The notes beneath the pieces are model-generated. The model was given only the letters and a program-made list of their open reading frames with translations. It made no database searches and had not been told where the DNA came from. A stretch of 64,000 bases of DNA from Pseudomonas cremoricolorata DSM 17059 = NBRC 16634 (GTDB lineage: Bacteria > Pseudomonadota > Gammaproteobacteria > Pseudomonadales > Pseudomonadaceae): NCBI RefSeq assembly GCF_000425745.1, contig NZ_AUEA01000007.1, positions 186,001 through 250,000 of the forward strand. Reading direction: 5' to 3'. Every line of letters starts with the position of its first letter. The stretch's first letter is position 1. The position numbers and the translations under genes were made by a program. Shown here piece after piece: positions 42,011-51,137 of the stretch.

Positions 42011-45000
42011 ATGGGCATTGGCTCGACGTTATACACTGCACCGAAAAGACTGATTCTCAACGCACTGCGTAGCGCGCGTCAGGGTTCTGGCATTACCCAT
42101 ACCTACGTGGTGGGTTTCAGTAACTGGAAGCAGTATCTGAGGTCTTATTTTCCTGACCGAGAGTTTCATTTCCTGCCCAAGGAAATCACCGCGCAAGGCT
42201 TTAGCGAGCAGTGGTCGAAAAAAATCCTCAAGCGCGCCAACGCCGAGTTCTTTGTCTGGGGATATAAAGCCCCGCAGTTTATTTCCGATTTTGCCGCCGC
42301 GCATGGCAAGCCGGTGACCTACGTCGAAGACGGTTTCATTCGTTCAGTAAAACTCGGGGCGTCGTTGGCGCCGGCGCGTTCGCTGACCTTGGACAAACGC
42401 ACCCCATATTTCAATGCCCAAGCGCCTTCGGAACTGGAAGAGCTACTGCAGAATTATGACTTTAGCGCTGACCCGGCCCTGCTCGAGCGGGCCAAGAAAG
42501 CCATCGTCGAAATGCTCCGGCTCGGCATCAGCAAGTACAACAGCGCGCCCTCGGTCGATATGCACAAGCTCTACGGGGCCAAGCAGGGCAAGCGCGTGCT
42601 GGTTCTGGGGCAGGTCGAAGACGATGCGTCGATCCTGCTGGGGTGCGAGCGCAAGATCACCAACAACGATCTGGTCCGGCTCGCCCACAGCGAAAACCCT
42701 GGCGCGCAGATCATCTACAAGCCGCACCCGGATGTGCTGTCGGGCAAGCGAGCGATGCAGTCTGACCCAGCGGACGTCAAGAACATCGCCTTGATCGTCA
42801 AGAAGGACGTGCCGATGCCGTTGTCGTTCCATGAGGTCGACCACGTCTACACCATTACCTCGCTGGGCGGGTTCGAGGCTCTGCTCAGAGGCATCAAGGT
42901 CACCGCGTTTGGTTGCCCTTTCTATGCGGGCTGGGGCGTGACCGACGATCGTCAGCCCAACTCGCGGCGCACCCGCAAGCTCACCGTCGCAGAGATCTTC
43001 GCCATCGCCTATTTGCGTTACGCGCAGTATTACGACCTGACCACCGGTCAGCAGGTACAGCACGAAGATGTGGTGCAGGCCATCGCCAAGGAAATGGGTG
43101 GCATTCCACGCTCGATTTCCAGCGGTGATTCGACCGCCGCAGCACCTGCTACCCAGGCGGCGGCGAAGAAGAAACCATCGTCTGCCATTGCGCACTCCGA
43201 CAGCGTCACGCCGTGGTTCAACCCTCGTCCGGGCCCGCAGTTGCGCGCCGCGCTGGAACAGGACAAGCCGCTGTTCCTGTACATGCCCTGGATCGCTGGC
43301 CACGGCGATGCGCTGCTGGAAAAACTGCGCAATCCAGAAGCCTATGTCATGGCCGGCCTGGATATCGTGCCCAACGTCGATGCACCGGGCGTGCGAGTGG
43401 ATGTCATGCGCTTTGCCAACAAGCATCCGGCGGTGTTTCGCAAGATGCTGATCAACCGCCTGGTGCCGATCCGTAACAGAATCACCTGCATGCTGTTCAC
43501 CTTCGATTGGCTGCCTGCCATGCGCATGCTCTCGTCGGTGTGTGAAGAGCTGCAGATTCCGCGCATCCTGATTCCCCACGAGTCGGTGTTCGTCGACCGC
43601 TCCAAGTACTACTGGGACAGCGCCACTCACGCCAGCACGCCGCTGGCCGATCAGGTGCTGGGCTGGGGTGGTTTGCAGAAGGAGATCTTCTGTGAGCGTG
43701 GCTACCCTGAAGATCGCTTCCTGACCGTCGGAGCACCGAAATTCGACGGTCACGCGACCTACTCGCCAGTGCTCAGTCGCGCGCAGTTCTGCCAGATCTT
43801 TGGCCTGGACCCTGATCGCAAGATCATCCTGTTCGCGTCGCAACCGCTCGACTCACAAGTCGAAATGCGCGCCGGGCAGCAACTGCAGCGTAACGCCATC
43901 GGTGATCTGCTCAGCGTTGCCGATGAGCTGGGTGCGCAGGTACTGCTGCGCATGCCGCCGAACAAGATGGACATTCTCGATGACGAGTTGCGTCAGCAGT
44001 TCTCGAGGCTTGGCGGCGCAATAGACGACGGTGCCTACTACTCGGTGCCGCCTGAGGAGGCGCTCTACCACAGTGCGCTGGTGTCCTCGATCAACAGCAC
44101 GATGCTATTCGAAGCGCTGCTGATGAACCGTCCCGCGCTGTCGTTGAAGTATTTCGAGTTCGAGCAGATCTGGGCGGACGCGGGCATTCCTGCGGTGGTC
44201 GATATTGCAGGTCTGCGCGAAAGCGTTGGGCAGCTGTTGAACGGCGACTGGCAGCGCACCGAAGAAGGCATGCAGTGGGCCGCACACATGTTCGGGGTGG
44301 GAGCATTCGACGGTGGGGCTGCCGGGCGAATCAAAGCCCACTTGAGCGCGCTGGCGCGCGACCCGCATTCGTTGCAACTACGCAGCTCGGCGGTCGAGCG
44401 CCTGTTCCGCCGCGAACCCATCGACGTGGTCGCCATTCCCAGTCACAACGGTGTCATCACCGGTATCCAGAAGTACGTGCAGCCCATGCTTGGTGCTCGC
44501 ACACTGCTCAGCACCCGTGCCGACGAGGCAACGGTCGACAAGTTCTCAGGTGTGGATATTTTCTTCCAGTGGGGCATTACCGAGTCGACGCGCAAGAGTC
44601 GCCAGCGCGACTGGGCGAAAAGCCTCGGCAAACCTATCGTCTACATCGAAGACGGCTTCATCCGCTCGCTGGACATCGGTCTGTCGCAGGAACCGGGCAT
44701 GTCGATCATCATGGACGACAAGACCTCCTACTACGACGCCACCAAGCCTTCGCGCCTAGAACAACTGTATGAATTCGGTCCGCAGCTCAGTGCAGGGCAG
44801 GTCAGCCGAGCCCGCAGTGCGATCGATCTGATCGTCAGCAGCCGTGTGTCGAAGTACAACCATGCGCCTGATGTGCCATTCAATCTCGGTGAAAAGGGGC
44901 GCAAGAAAGTCTTGTTGGTCGACCAGCGCTTCGGTGACCAGTCGGTGGCTTCGGGTCTGGGTGACGAAAAAAGCTTCGAGTACATGCTTCAGGACGTGCT

Positions 45001-45436
45001 AACCCACCGCTCGGACTGCGACATTCTCATCAAGCAGCACCCGGATGCCATCAAGGGCGGCAAGTCGAGTTATTTCAGCAACGAGCGGCTGGCCATTACC
45101 CAGTACATGGACAACGTCTACCCGATCCTCTTCGATATCAACCCGTTCGCGCTGTTCGACATCGTCGATGAGGTCTACGTGGTGACCTCCGGCATGGGCT
45201 TCGAGGCGCTGATGGCGGGCAAGACCGTGCACTGCTACGGTGTGCCCTTCTATTCCGGATGGGGCTTGACGGTCGACCAGAAGAAGCTGGAGCGACGGAC
45301 CCGCGAGCGTAGCCTGGAGGACTTGTTCCACTTCGCTTATATCGAGTGCAGCCGCTATTTCCACCCTGGCCTCGATCGCGTCGCCGAAGTCGAAGAAGTG
45401 GTGCAGTACATCAAGGAGAAAAAGGCCGAGCGATGA
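42011..45436 (+). CDS. Second giant three-domain KpsC-like capsule glycosyltransferase
   Basis: 1141 residues, homologous along its length to the 32542-36177 product. Residues ~30-350: GT107-type domain (YVEDGFIRSVKLG, GQVEDDASILLGC, IIYKPHPDVLSGKR, GGFEALLRGIKVTAFGCPFY). A short linker (~365-395, TAAAPATQAAAKKK) replaces the long Ala/Pro/Lys linker of its paralogue. Residues ~400-810: central GT-B-like domain (FLYMPWIAGHGDALL, GWGGLQKEIFCERG, SINSTMLFEALLMNRPAL). Residues ~815-1141: GT99-type domain (YIEDGFIRSLDIG, VDQRFGDQSVASG, LIKQHPDAIKGGKSSYF, FYSGWGLTVD). ATG 42011 has AAAAGGG nine bases upstream; ATG 42002 is too close to it. The gene is GC-rich, unlike its neighbours. A terminator follows. 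Candidate polymerase or Kdo-extending enzyme. Confidence 0.85.
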   Translation: MGIGSTLYTAPKRLILNALRSARQGSGITHTYVVGFSNWKQYLRSYFPDREFHFLPKEITAQGFSEQWSKKILKRANAEFFVWGYKAPQFISDFAAAHGKPVTYVEDGFIRSVKLGASLAPARSLTLDKRTPYFNAQAPSELEELLQNYDFSADPALLERAKKAIVEMLRLGISKYNSAPSVDMHKLYGAKQGKRVLVLGQVEDDASILLGCERKITNNDLVRLAHSENPGAQIIYKPHPDVLSGKRAMQSDPADVKNIALIVKKDVPMPLSFHEVDHVYTITSLGGFEALLRGIKVTAFGCPFYAGWGVTDDRQPNSRRTRKLTVAEIFAIAYLRYAQYYDLTTGQQVQHEDVVQAIAKEMGGIPRSISSGDSTAAAPATQAAAKKKPSSAIAHSDSVTPWFNPRPGPQLRAALEQDKPLFLYMPWIAGHGDALLEKLRNPEAYVMAGLDIVPNVDAPGVRVDVMRFANKHPAVFRKMLINRLVPIRNRITCMLFTFDWLPAMRMLSSVCEELQIPRILIPHESVFVDRSKYYWDSATHASTPLADQVLGWGGLQKEIFCERGYPEDRFLTVGAPKFDGHATYSPVLSRAQFCQIFGLDPDRKIILFASQPLDSQVEMRAGQQLQRNAIGDLLSVADELGAQVLLRMPPNKMDILDDELRQQFSRLGGAIDDGAYYSVPPEEALYHSALVSSINSTMLFEALLMNRPALSLKYFEFEQIWADAGIPAVVDIAGLRESVGQLLNGDWQRTEEGMQWAAHMFGVGAFDGGAAGRIKAHLSALARDPHSLQLRSSAVERLFRREPIDVVAIPSHNGVITGIQKYVQPMLGARTLLSTRADEATVDKFSGVDIFFQWGITESTRKSRQRDWAKSLGKPIVYIEDGFIRSLDIGLSQEPGMSIIMDDKTSYYDATKPSRLEQLYEFGPQLSAGQVSRARSAIDLIVSSRVSKYNHAPDVPFNLGEKGRKKVLLVDQRFGDQSVASGLGDEKSFEYMLQDVLTHRSDCDILIKQHPDAIKGGKSSYFSNERLAITQYMDNVYPILFDINPFALFDIVDEVYVVTSGMGFEALMAGKTVHCYGVPFYSGWGLTVDQKKLERRTRERSLEDLFHFAYIECSRYFHPGLDRVAEVEEVVQYIKEKKAER

Positions 45437-45480
45437 TTGCTTAGCTTCTTGCTCCTTGCTTTCTGAACTTGGCTTTGCGA

Positions 45481-45513
45481 AATCCGATACCAGATTCCTG
45501 GTATCGGATTTTC
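45481..45513 (+). terminator. Rho-independent terminator after the second giant gene
   Basis: A 13-bp perfect stem, AATCCGATACCAG / CTGGTATCGGATT, with loop ATTC, then TTCG. It lies 44 bases after the stop. The rest of 45437-45769 has no gene; the tailspike gene converges from the other side. Confidence 0.85.
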
Positions 45514-45769
45514 GTCCTGCACGATAGCAATGACTCAGCTTCGGTGATCTGTCGAGCGTTACCTACGCTTGAACTTTCACTCGGTATGCGGCGCCGGAAA
45601 GACTGCCTGTACACTGGACCTTCCAATTTAAGCTCACGCAGCATGGCGTTGCTGTCGAAGATCAGATCCAGCGCTCAGGCGTGTCAAGTGCGCTTCCTCC
45701 TTACCGATCCACTGAGTTGGAAAACTGCTCGGGTTTTTAAGAACGTCATGTTCAGAAGAGAGCGGTTCT

Positions 45770-48637
45770 TTAAAACTTTTTCTCAATGGCAGCGAGGCGT
45801 GATTCCAGCAAGTCGAGACGATGAGCGTCCATGTCGCGTTCGTGAGCTAAGGCTCTAATTAAAAGCATGTGCAACGGACCCTCCCTGAAACCGAACAGGC
45901 TTCCAGCCGCCCGTACCAACACCCGTGCGCCAGGCACGACGTGCATGAGGGGGTTGCCTTCCTCGTCTAGCTGACCCGAGGGCTGTTCCGTGTCAGGCTC
46001 CTGATCCCACTCATCCAGCCATTCGTCATGGCAGTAGAAGCCGTATGCGGCAGGATCCAAACCTTCCTCAACCATGATCTGGCCAGCCCTCTGGACGGTC
46101 ATTCCATGGTGCAACCTCGCTTTTTCGGCGCCTTTTTCCTCGATGCTCGCCAGCCATTGGAATACGCCAGGCTCTCTGGCCAGCCGAGATCCTACACGGA
46201 GCTCCTGTTCGTTTAGCGGGCGTACGGCTGTCTTGCGGCTGGCATCAGACGTTACAGTCCACGCGTTTTTAATGTAACCGTTTTCCCAAGGGACACTCGC
46301 AGTGCCAAGATTCTTACCTGTCGTCGTGGCGCGGAAGTTAGAGTAGATGATGAATTCGTCCGCTGTATGTCGCATCATCGATTGCGAGCCAAGCCGCCAC
46401 CTGATCCAAGATCCATTCGTTGAAGAGGGGTCCAGGTTACCAGACTGAACAAGCTCGTACCGTGAGTTAACCTCTAGAACCCCAGTCGCGGCACCATATC
46501 GAATGGACGCAAGGGTCAGCGCCGCGCCGCCAGATCGGTAACGTTGAACGATGTACCCATTGGTCCCACAGTTGGCAACGATTTCACTTGTACCCGTCGT
46601 TGAGTAGTAGCTGTTCATCAGTAAGTTGCCAGCACGTTCGATCTGTACGCTGCCAGTGGCGATTAGGCCTCCATTGCGATCCAGCGCGCTGCCGTCGCCT
46701 GATTCCCACGTGAAATAGTCTGCCCAGGGAATACTGTCCATGCTGTAGAGCCTGGTGCGCTGAGTGATCCCAGGAATCTTGGTGGTAGGGCCGTACTTGA
46801 AGTTGCGTGCGCTCTGACCAACATTCGTACCATCCGGATTTTTATAGCCGGTGGTTGCCGTGCCGTCCCAGTGATTGCCGAAAAATTCGTCTCGATGAGT
46901 GCGTCCTAGCCTGAGGTTGAATGGGTCATATTTCCCATCGAATCTGTTGTTGAAAAACCGATGTCCCTGCAGCTTCCGAGAGGAGTTGCCCGCCAAGCCA
47001 TCAATATAGACAGATCCAGCGCTGAGCCCTTCAAGTATCCAGTTCTTGTCAGATCGAATCGTCACTCGAGCGGTTGCCGTGGGGTGGTTGCTACCGAAAA
47101 ATTGATTATTCAGTGCGGCGAAATCAGAAAACCCATAGCTGCCACGCGTGTCGGGTACGGTGGTGCCCAACTCTTCGTCATAATACGGTGCTGGATCGGC
47201 CGTGACATTGGGCGTGTTGCCCGACAGCACAATTCTGGCTGACGAAGATGCAGAAGCGCTGAATGTATTTTGGAAACTGTTCGTGCCCGCTTCACGCTCT
47301 AGGGCAAGAATTTCATTGGCATTAGCCAAGAACAACGCGGTACGGAATTTAGGCACTGGCAATTGCGAATCGCTAACAATCGTCGCCGCCTCTACGAGTC
47401 GCTGTGCGGTCTCTGTAGTGGTTGCACCTATTTGCACCTGGCCAAGGGCAGGCGGCTCATTGACAAAGGTAAAGACCTGGTCACCATAGGTTAATGTGTC
47501 ACCGTTAAGAGGCTGCGAGACAAGGGTAGTTGTCAGCCTGACCGTATAATCCCTGCCATAGCTGATCAATCCCTCTTTTGGCGAGGCTCCGAGGATGACA
47601 AGTCCCCAGCGCCCACCCCAAGTGACCACGTCCTCAATCGTGGCCCCATCACCGCCAAATTGATTGTCCACAGGATGACGAATACCGTCCCAACCTTTCA
47701 ACTCAGGTAGCCCCTTTCCGCGCGTAACATCGTAATAAATGTTCGCCACTCGTGCGCATCCAGTTGCTGCTGAATCCTTGATCTTGAAATGCAGTCGGCA
47801 GCCTACGAAGATCGCCGTATCCCAGTCATCACCAAGGTAGTTTGGCTCAGAATAGATTCGGGTCTCGTCGTAACTGATATGCACATTCAAGTGGCCGATG
47901 TTGAAATTCTGATGCTGAATATTCAGTACTGCCGAGATCGGATCATCCTGGGGGTCAGAGGCACTGCCGCGATACTTACGACGTGTCTTGACTGTTTTGT
48001 AAAGCGTACCATCACCCAATGTGCGCAACTGCGTGTTAGGGATATTGCGCTTGTCGAACGGGTACATGACCATACCCCGGCCGCCGCCCTCCAATCGGGT
48101 CGCGTAGCGTGCAATGATCTCCTGGCTGGTGGCAAAAACGCACCCTGGTTGAACGATCAACTTGCCATGTTTGGCAAAGTCCAGCGCCATCTGGAAGCGG
48201 GGCCCTGTATCCACAGAGGCCCGCCGCATGAATGCATCTTCCCGCTGTTCCGCTGTCAGGAAGTCGAACACGCTCAGAGTGTCGCGTAGCTTGCTCAAAA
48301 CGGGACGAACGATAGCTTCCGGCACGGTGTCGTATTGGCGGAACATCACCAGACTTGAGCCAGTCGGCATCGCCAGTTGCTGACGAAGCGCTCGATCTCC
48401 GATGGGTGAGAAAAGCGCTTCTTCTGTTGACCAGTTACCGGACGTTATGTAGGGCAAATCAACGACCGCCGTCGGAATATAGAACTCTCCGTCTTTTCGA
48501 ATGATCTGATTGCGCGCGGTAAGAGTGAGATTTGCGGCATAGTCGCCCGCGTCAATGTAACCAGATGATAATAAAAAATTCTGAAACTGCTGATCGTAAT
48601 CGTCGATCGCGTTGGATTCGCTGGTACTCTCTGACAT
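45770..48637 (-). CDS. Orphan phage-type tailspike with C-terminal peptidase S74 chaperone
   Basis: 955 residues. The N-terminus has prophage tail-fibre landmarks: LTLTARNQIIRKDGEFYIPT, GDRALRQQLAMPTGSSLVMFRQYD, and TVPEAIVRPVLSKLRDTLSVFDFL, then a long beta-rich central region (repeated SGNTPNVTADP, GRTHRDEFFGNHWDGT, ITQRTRLYSMDS) as in receptor-binding or depolymerase spikes. The last ~160 residues (from about 793) form a peptidase S74 intramolecular chaperone: TVTSDASRKTAVRPLNEQEL, with the conserved Ser-Asp self-cleavage site at ~797, ending in a coiled coil (HRLDLLESRLAAIEKK). GGAGA lies 5 bases before ATG 48637. No other phage genes lie nearby. Substrate unknown; capsule or LPS binding is plausible. 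Confidence 0.85.
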   Translation of the reverse strand: MSESTSESNAIDDYDQQFQNFLLSSGYIDAGDYAANLTLTARNQIIRKDGEFYIPTAVVDLPYITSGNWSTEEALFSPIGDRALRQQLAMPTGSSLVMFRQYDTVPEAIVRPVLSKLRDTLSVFDFLTAEQREDAFMRRASVDTGPRFQMALDFAKHGKLIVQPGCVFATSQEIIARYATRLEGGGRGMVMYPFDKRNIPNTQLRTLGDGTLYKTVKTRRKYRGSASDPQDDPISAVLNIQHQNFNIGHLNVHISYDETRIYSEPNYLGDDWDTAIFVGCRLHFKIKDSAATGCARVANIYYDVTRGKGLPELKGWDGIRHPVDNQFGGDGATIEDVVTWGGRWGLVILGASPKEGLISYGRDYTVRLTTTLVSQPLNGDTLTYGDQVFTFVNEPPALGQVQIGATTTETAQRLVEAATIVSDSQLPVPKFRTALFLANANEILALEREAGTNSFQNTFSASASSSARIVLSGNTPNVTADPAPYYDEELGTTVPDTRGSYGFSDFAALNNQFFGSNHPTATARVTIRSDKNWILEGLSAGSVYIDGLAGNSSRKLQGHRFFNNRFDGKYDPFNLRLGRTHRDEFFGNHWDGTATTGYKNPDGTNVGQSARNFKYGPTTKIPGITQRTRLYSMDSIPWADYFTWESGDGSALDRNGGLIATGSVQIERAGNLLMNSYYSTTGTSEIVANCGTNGYIVQRYRSGGAALTLASIRYGAATGVLEVNSRYELVQSGNLDPSSTNGSWIRWRLGSQSMMRHTADEFIIYSNFRATTTGKNLGTASVPWENGYIKNAWTVTSDASRKTAVRPLNEQELRVGSRLAREPGVFQWLASIEEKGAEKARLHHGMTVQRAGQIMVEEGLDPAAYGFYCHDEWLDEWDQEPDTEQPSGQLDEEGNPLMHVVPGARVLVRAAGSLFGFREGPLHMLLIRALAHERDMDAHRLDLLESRLAAIEKKF

Positions 48638-49141
48638 GTTTTCTCCAGTCTTTGAAGGCCCCAATACTAGGGCGTGGGGGATTTATCAGCTTGCATCGCT
48701 CAGGCGTTTGGGGGCATAAATTTGAACATATTCCAAGCGCTGGCTTGATTGCACTTCATGCTCGCAGAACAGGTTGGCCAATAGGACGTGATCGTGCATT
48801 GCCTGTGTGTACTGAACTCACCCAAATATTTCGGAGCTTCAAGCAGCTCAGTGTTTCATCGCTTGAAACATGTTATCAACACGTTCAGATCTATTTTTTG
48901 TGCGCAGCCGCTGTCGCACAAGTTGGTTGTGAATATGGGTATTTATAAATCGGCAAAGTTGTGCCAATCCTGCTTCTGCGAATTGATAGGTCGAAAGGCA
49001 GGACACCGGAGCTTTCAGCGGCGTTTATGATTCGTATTTAATTCATGATGCATGCGGTGCTTTCACTCCTTGAAACGCGTGCTTTGGGTAGGGATGTTTG
49101 GTGCGTTGACGTGTGCCGAGACCTGGGGAATAGCACGAAAT

Positions 49142-49161
49142 TACTGTATGTATAAACAGTG
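49142..49161. promoter_or_regulatory. Candidate LexA (SOS) box
   Basis: TACTGTATGTATAAACAGTG matches the LexA consensus TACTGTATATATATACAGTA at 17 of 20 positions, with an intact CTGT-N8-ACAG core. It lies directly before a 31-codon frame on the plus strand (ATG at 49164) and about 500 bases upstream of the tailspike gene on the minus strand. Confidence 0.6.
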
Positions 49162-49163
49162 AA

Positions 49164-49259
49164 ATGCACAAGTGGCTGGGCAGAAAATATTTGGTTCCAC
49201 TGGACGAGGTGCTGGTAGAGACGCTTGCTTACCCATTTCAGCCGGTTGTGCGGCTGTGA
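49164..49259 (+). CDS. Possible 31-residue SOS leader or gene remnant
   Basis: The frame MHKWLGRKYLVPLDEVLVETL... begins 2 bases after the LexA-like box, so its own start would be occluded by LexA. After the stop a different frame reads GYEVLRGLIDLIREK before a stop at 49342, which hints that a larger gene has been broken by a frameshift. I recognise no family and see no Shine-Dalgarno. Confidence 0.25.
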   Translation: MHKWLGRKYLVPLDEVLVETLAYPFQPVVRL

Positions 49260-49595
49260 GCGCTCTGATGCCGCAGGTTACGAAGTGCTCCGGGGCCTGA
49301 TCGACTTGATACGTGAAAAGTCGCTGATGACAAGGGTATGAAGTGAAGCGGAGCGGCCCAACCCATGCCGTCGCTCCGGTCCAACCCGCTTTCACCCCAT
49401 TCACAAGCCTGAAAGCAACTTAGCAATCGGCGAATTCATTTCTCGGGTGGGGTTTATCCGACCTGCTCGGCGGGACGTCCGATCTGGTAATCATTCCCTC
49501 GCAAAAGCCGTTGAATGCCTGTGCCGGACGCCGCTAGGTTGAGGGGGCAGCTTTTTTGAAACGGCTGCTTATTCGATCTCACAAGGAGTGATCCC

Positions 49596-49982
49596 ATGCG
49601 TAAATCCGTCTTCGCAACCCTCATGCCTGTGCTCGCCGGCCTGCTGTTTTCCGTAGGGGCCAGCGCTGCTACCCCAGCGGCGCAGCCGACCTCGATGAGT
49701 GGGGAGGTGGCCATGCAGGCCGAGATCAACCCCGTGCAAGACCTGCAAACCACGAAAGTGGCTGGCCGCGAGGGGGTGTCCATGGCACGCGTGGATCTGA
49801 ACAGCGCCGATGCGCTGACCCTGCAGAAGGAGTTGGCCGGTATCGGCAAGGCCAAAGCCGAGGCCATCGTCGCCTACCGTGACGCCCACGGGCCGTTCAC
49901 TTCGGTGGATGAGCTGCTGGAAATCAAGGGCATCGGCAGCGCGTTGCTGGAGCGCAACCGCGACAGGTTGGGCGTGCAGTAG
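49596..49982 (+). CDS. ComEA-like helix-hairpin-helix secreted protein
   Basis: 128 residues with a Sec signal peptide (MRKSVFATLMPVLAGLLFSV, cleavage near ASA, residue 23) and a C-terminal ComEA-type double helix-hairpin-helix: RVDLNSADALTLQKELAGIGKAKAEAIVAYRD and FTSVDELLEIKGIGSALLERN. The fold binds DNA without sequence preference; ComEA proteins help DNA uptake in the periplasm, though in non-competent pseudomonads the role is unclear. AAGGAGTG lies 8 bases before the ATG. This gene commonly marks the chromosomal edge of the O-antigen locus in Pseudomonas, consistent with the variable region ending here. Confidence 0.93.
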   Translation: MRKSVFATLMPVLAGLLFSVGASAATPAAQPTSMSGEVAMQAEINPVQDLQTTKVAGREGVSMARVDLNSADALTLQKELAGIGKAKAEAIVAYRDAHGPFTSVDELLEIKGIGSALLERNRDRLGVQ

Positions 49983-50010
49983 GCGGGCCCGGTACTTGCC
50001 GGTGTAAACG

Positions 50011-50037
50011 AAACGGGCCGCATTCAGCGGCCCGTTT
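50011..50037. terminator. Terminator between comEA-like gene and DUF2897 gene
   Basis: Stem AAACGGGCCGC / GCGGCCCGTTT (11 bp), loop ATTCA, then TCATC. It separates convergent genes. Confidence 0.85.
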
Positions 50038-50050
50038 TCATCGAAGGTGT

Positions 50051-50218
50051 TCAGCGGTCACGGGCGTCCTGGGCGTCAGCCTGGGCGTTGCGTTCATGAA
50101 CCTTCTTCAGTTGTTCTTCTGTCAGCGGCACCTTCTTGGCGGTGTCGCGCAGCATCATCAGTCCGCCAACGATCGAGCCAATGGCGACGATCAGGATCAA
50201 CCAGGCATACCAGGGCAT
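50051..50218 (-). CDS. DUF2897-type small membrane protein
   Basis: 55 residues. It reads MPWYAWLILIVAIGSIVGGL then a basic/acidic tail (KKVPLTEEQLKKVHE). One membrane helix at residues ~3-22, then a soluble tail on the inner side. This is the small conserved pseudomonad protein (DUF2897 as I recall) usually encoded beside pyrF. GGAGAACG precedes the ATG. Function unknown. Confidence 0.85.
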   Translation of the reverse strand: MPWYAWLILIVAIGSIVGGLMMLRDTAKKVPLTEEQLKKVHERNAQADAQDARDR

Positions 50219-50386
50219 TGTCGTTCTCCATCAGACGGGTGGGCCTTGCCATGCCATGTGGAGCGGCGGCGGCGGGCAATGGTTCCATTATAGGCGGCTG
50301 CGCGCGATTGCAGACTCGCGGCGCCCCATGCCCAGGCCAGTTCGTTTACAATGCGCGCCGTTTTCGACTTGCCAAGAGACCTGACC

Positions 50387-51088
50387 ATGTCCGCCTGCCA
50401 GACGCCCCTGATCGTCGCCCTGGATTTCCCTACCCGTGATGCTGCCCTGAAGCTGGCTGACCAGCTCGATCCCGCACTGTGCCGGGTCAAGGTCGGCAAG
50501 GAGCTGTTCACCAGCAGCGCTGCGGGCATCGTCGAGACCCTCTGCGACAAGGGCTTCGAAGTGTTCCTCGACCTCAAGTTCCACGACATCCCCAACACCA
50601 CGGCGATGGCGGTTCAGGCCGCGGCCGAGATGGGTGTGTGGATGGTCAACGTGCATTGCTCGGGGGGCTTGCGCATGATGTCGGCGTGCCGCGAAGTGTT
50701 GGCCAAGCGCAGCGGCCCGCAGCCACTGCTGATCGGTGTGACCGTGCTGACCAGCATGGAGCGTGATGACCTGGCTGGCATCGGCCTGGATGTCGAGCCT
50801 CAGGAACAGGTGTTGCGCCTGGCCGCACTGGCCGAGCAGGCGGGTATGGACGGTCTGGTGTGCTCGGCGCTCGAGGCTGCGGCGCTGAAGGCTGCGCATC
50901 CTTCGTTGCAACTGGTGACACCGGGCATTCGTCCTGCCGGCAGTGCCCAGGACGACCAGCGGCGTATCCTCACTCCGCGTCAGGCGCTTCAAGCCGGTTC
51001 CGACTACTTGGTGATCGGTCGTCCGATCAGCCAGGCAGCCGATCCGGCCCAGGCCCTGGCAGCGGTAGTCGCCGAGATTCGCGGCTAA
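50387..51088 (+). CDS. pyrF: Orotidine-5'-phosphate decarboxylase (PyrF)
   Basis: The enzyme catalyses the last step of UMP synthesis, decarboxylating OMP. 233 residues, the family size. Signatures: [20 protein letters not shown], the D-x-K-x-x-D catalytic set in [17 protein letters not shown] (near residue 63), VTVLTSME, and [18 protein letters not shown] with the phosphate-binding loop, ending [14 protein letters not shown]. Start at ATG 50387 ([12 protein letters not shown]); an in-frame ATG at 50351 adds 12 unconserved residues. A TACAAT hexamer at 50346 may be the -10 of its promoter. The DUF2897 gene diverges upstream. Confidence 0.96.
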   Translation: MSACQTPLIVALDFPTRDAALKLADQLDPALCRVKVGKELFTSSAAGIVETLCDKGFEVFLDLKFHDIPNTTAMAVQAAAEMGVWMVNVHCSGGLRMMSACREVLAKRSGPQPLLIGVTVLTSMERDDLAGIGLDVEPQEQVLRLAALAEQAGMDGLVCSALEAAALKAAHPSLQLVTPGIRPAGSAQDDQRRILTPRQALQAGSDYLVIGRPISQAADPAQALAAVVAEIRG

Positions 51089-51137
51089 TACCAGGCATGC
51101 AGAGCGGGGCGCGCACTCTGGCGCCCCGGCTGTTTCC

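Larger units (their letters stand above)
48638..49595. other. About 960 bases with a LexA-like box and no clear gene
   Basis: Between the tailspike start and comEA. It is AT-richer than the flanks. It contains the LexA-like box at 49142-49161 and a 31-codon frame after it. Other frames (for example 48788-49030 plus, 49141-49404 minus) do not look like proteins. It may carry decayed genes at the edge of the variable locus. Confidence 0.5.

Noticed and set aside
48788..49030. 80-codon plus-strand frame upstream of the tailspike
   Set aside because: Odd composition (Cys, Ser, His-rich), weak start context, no family resemblance.
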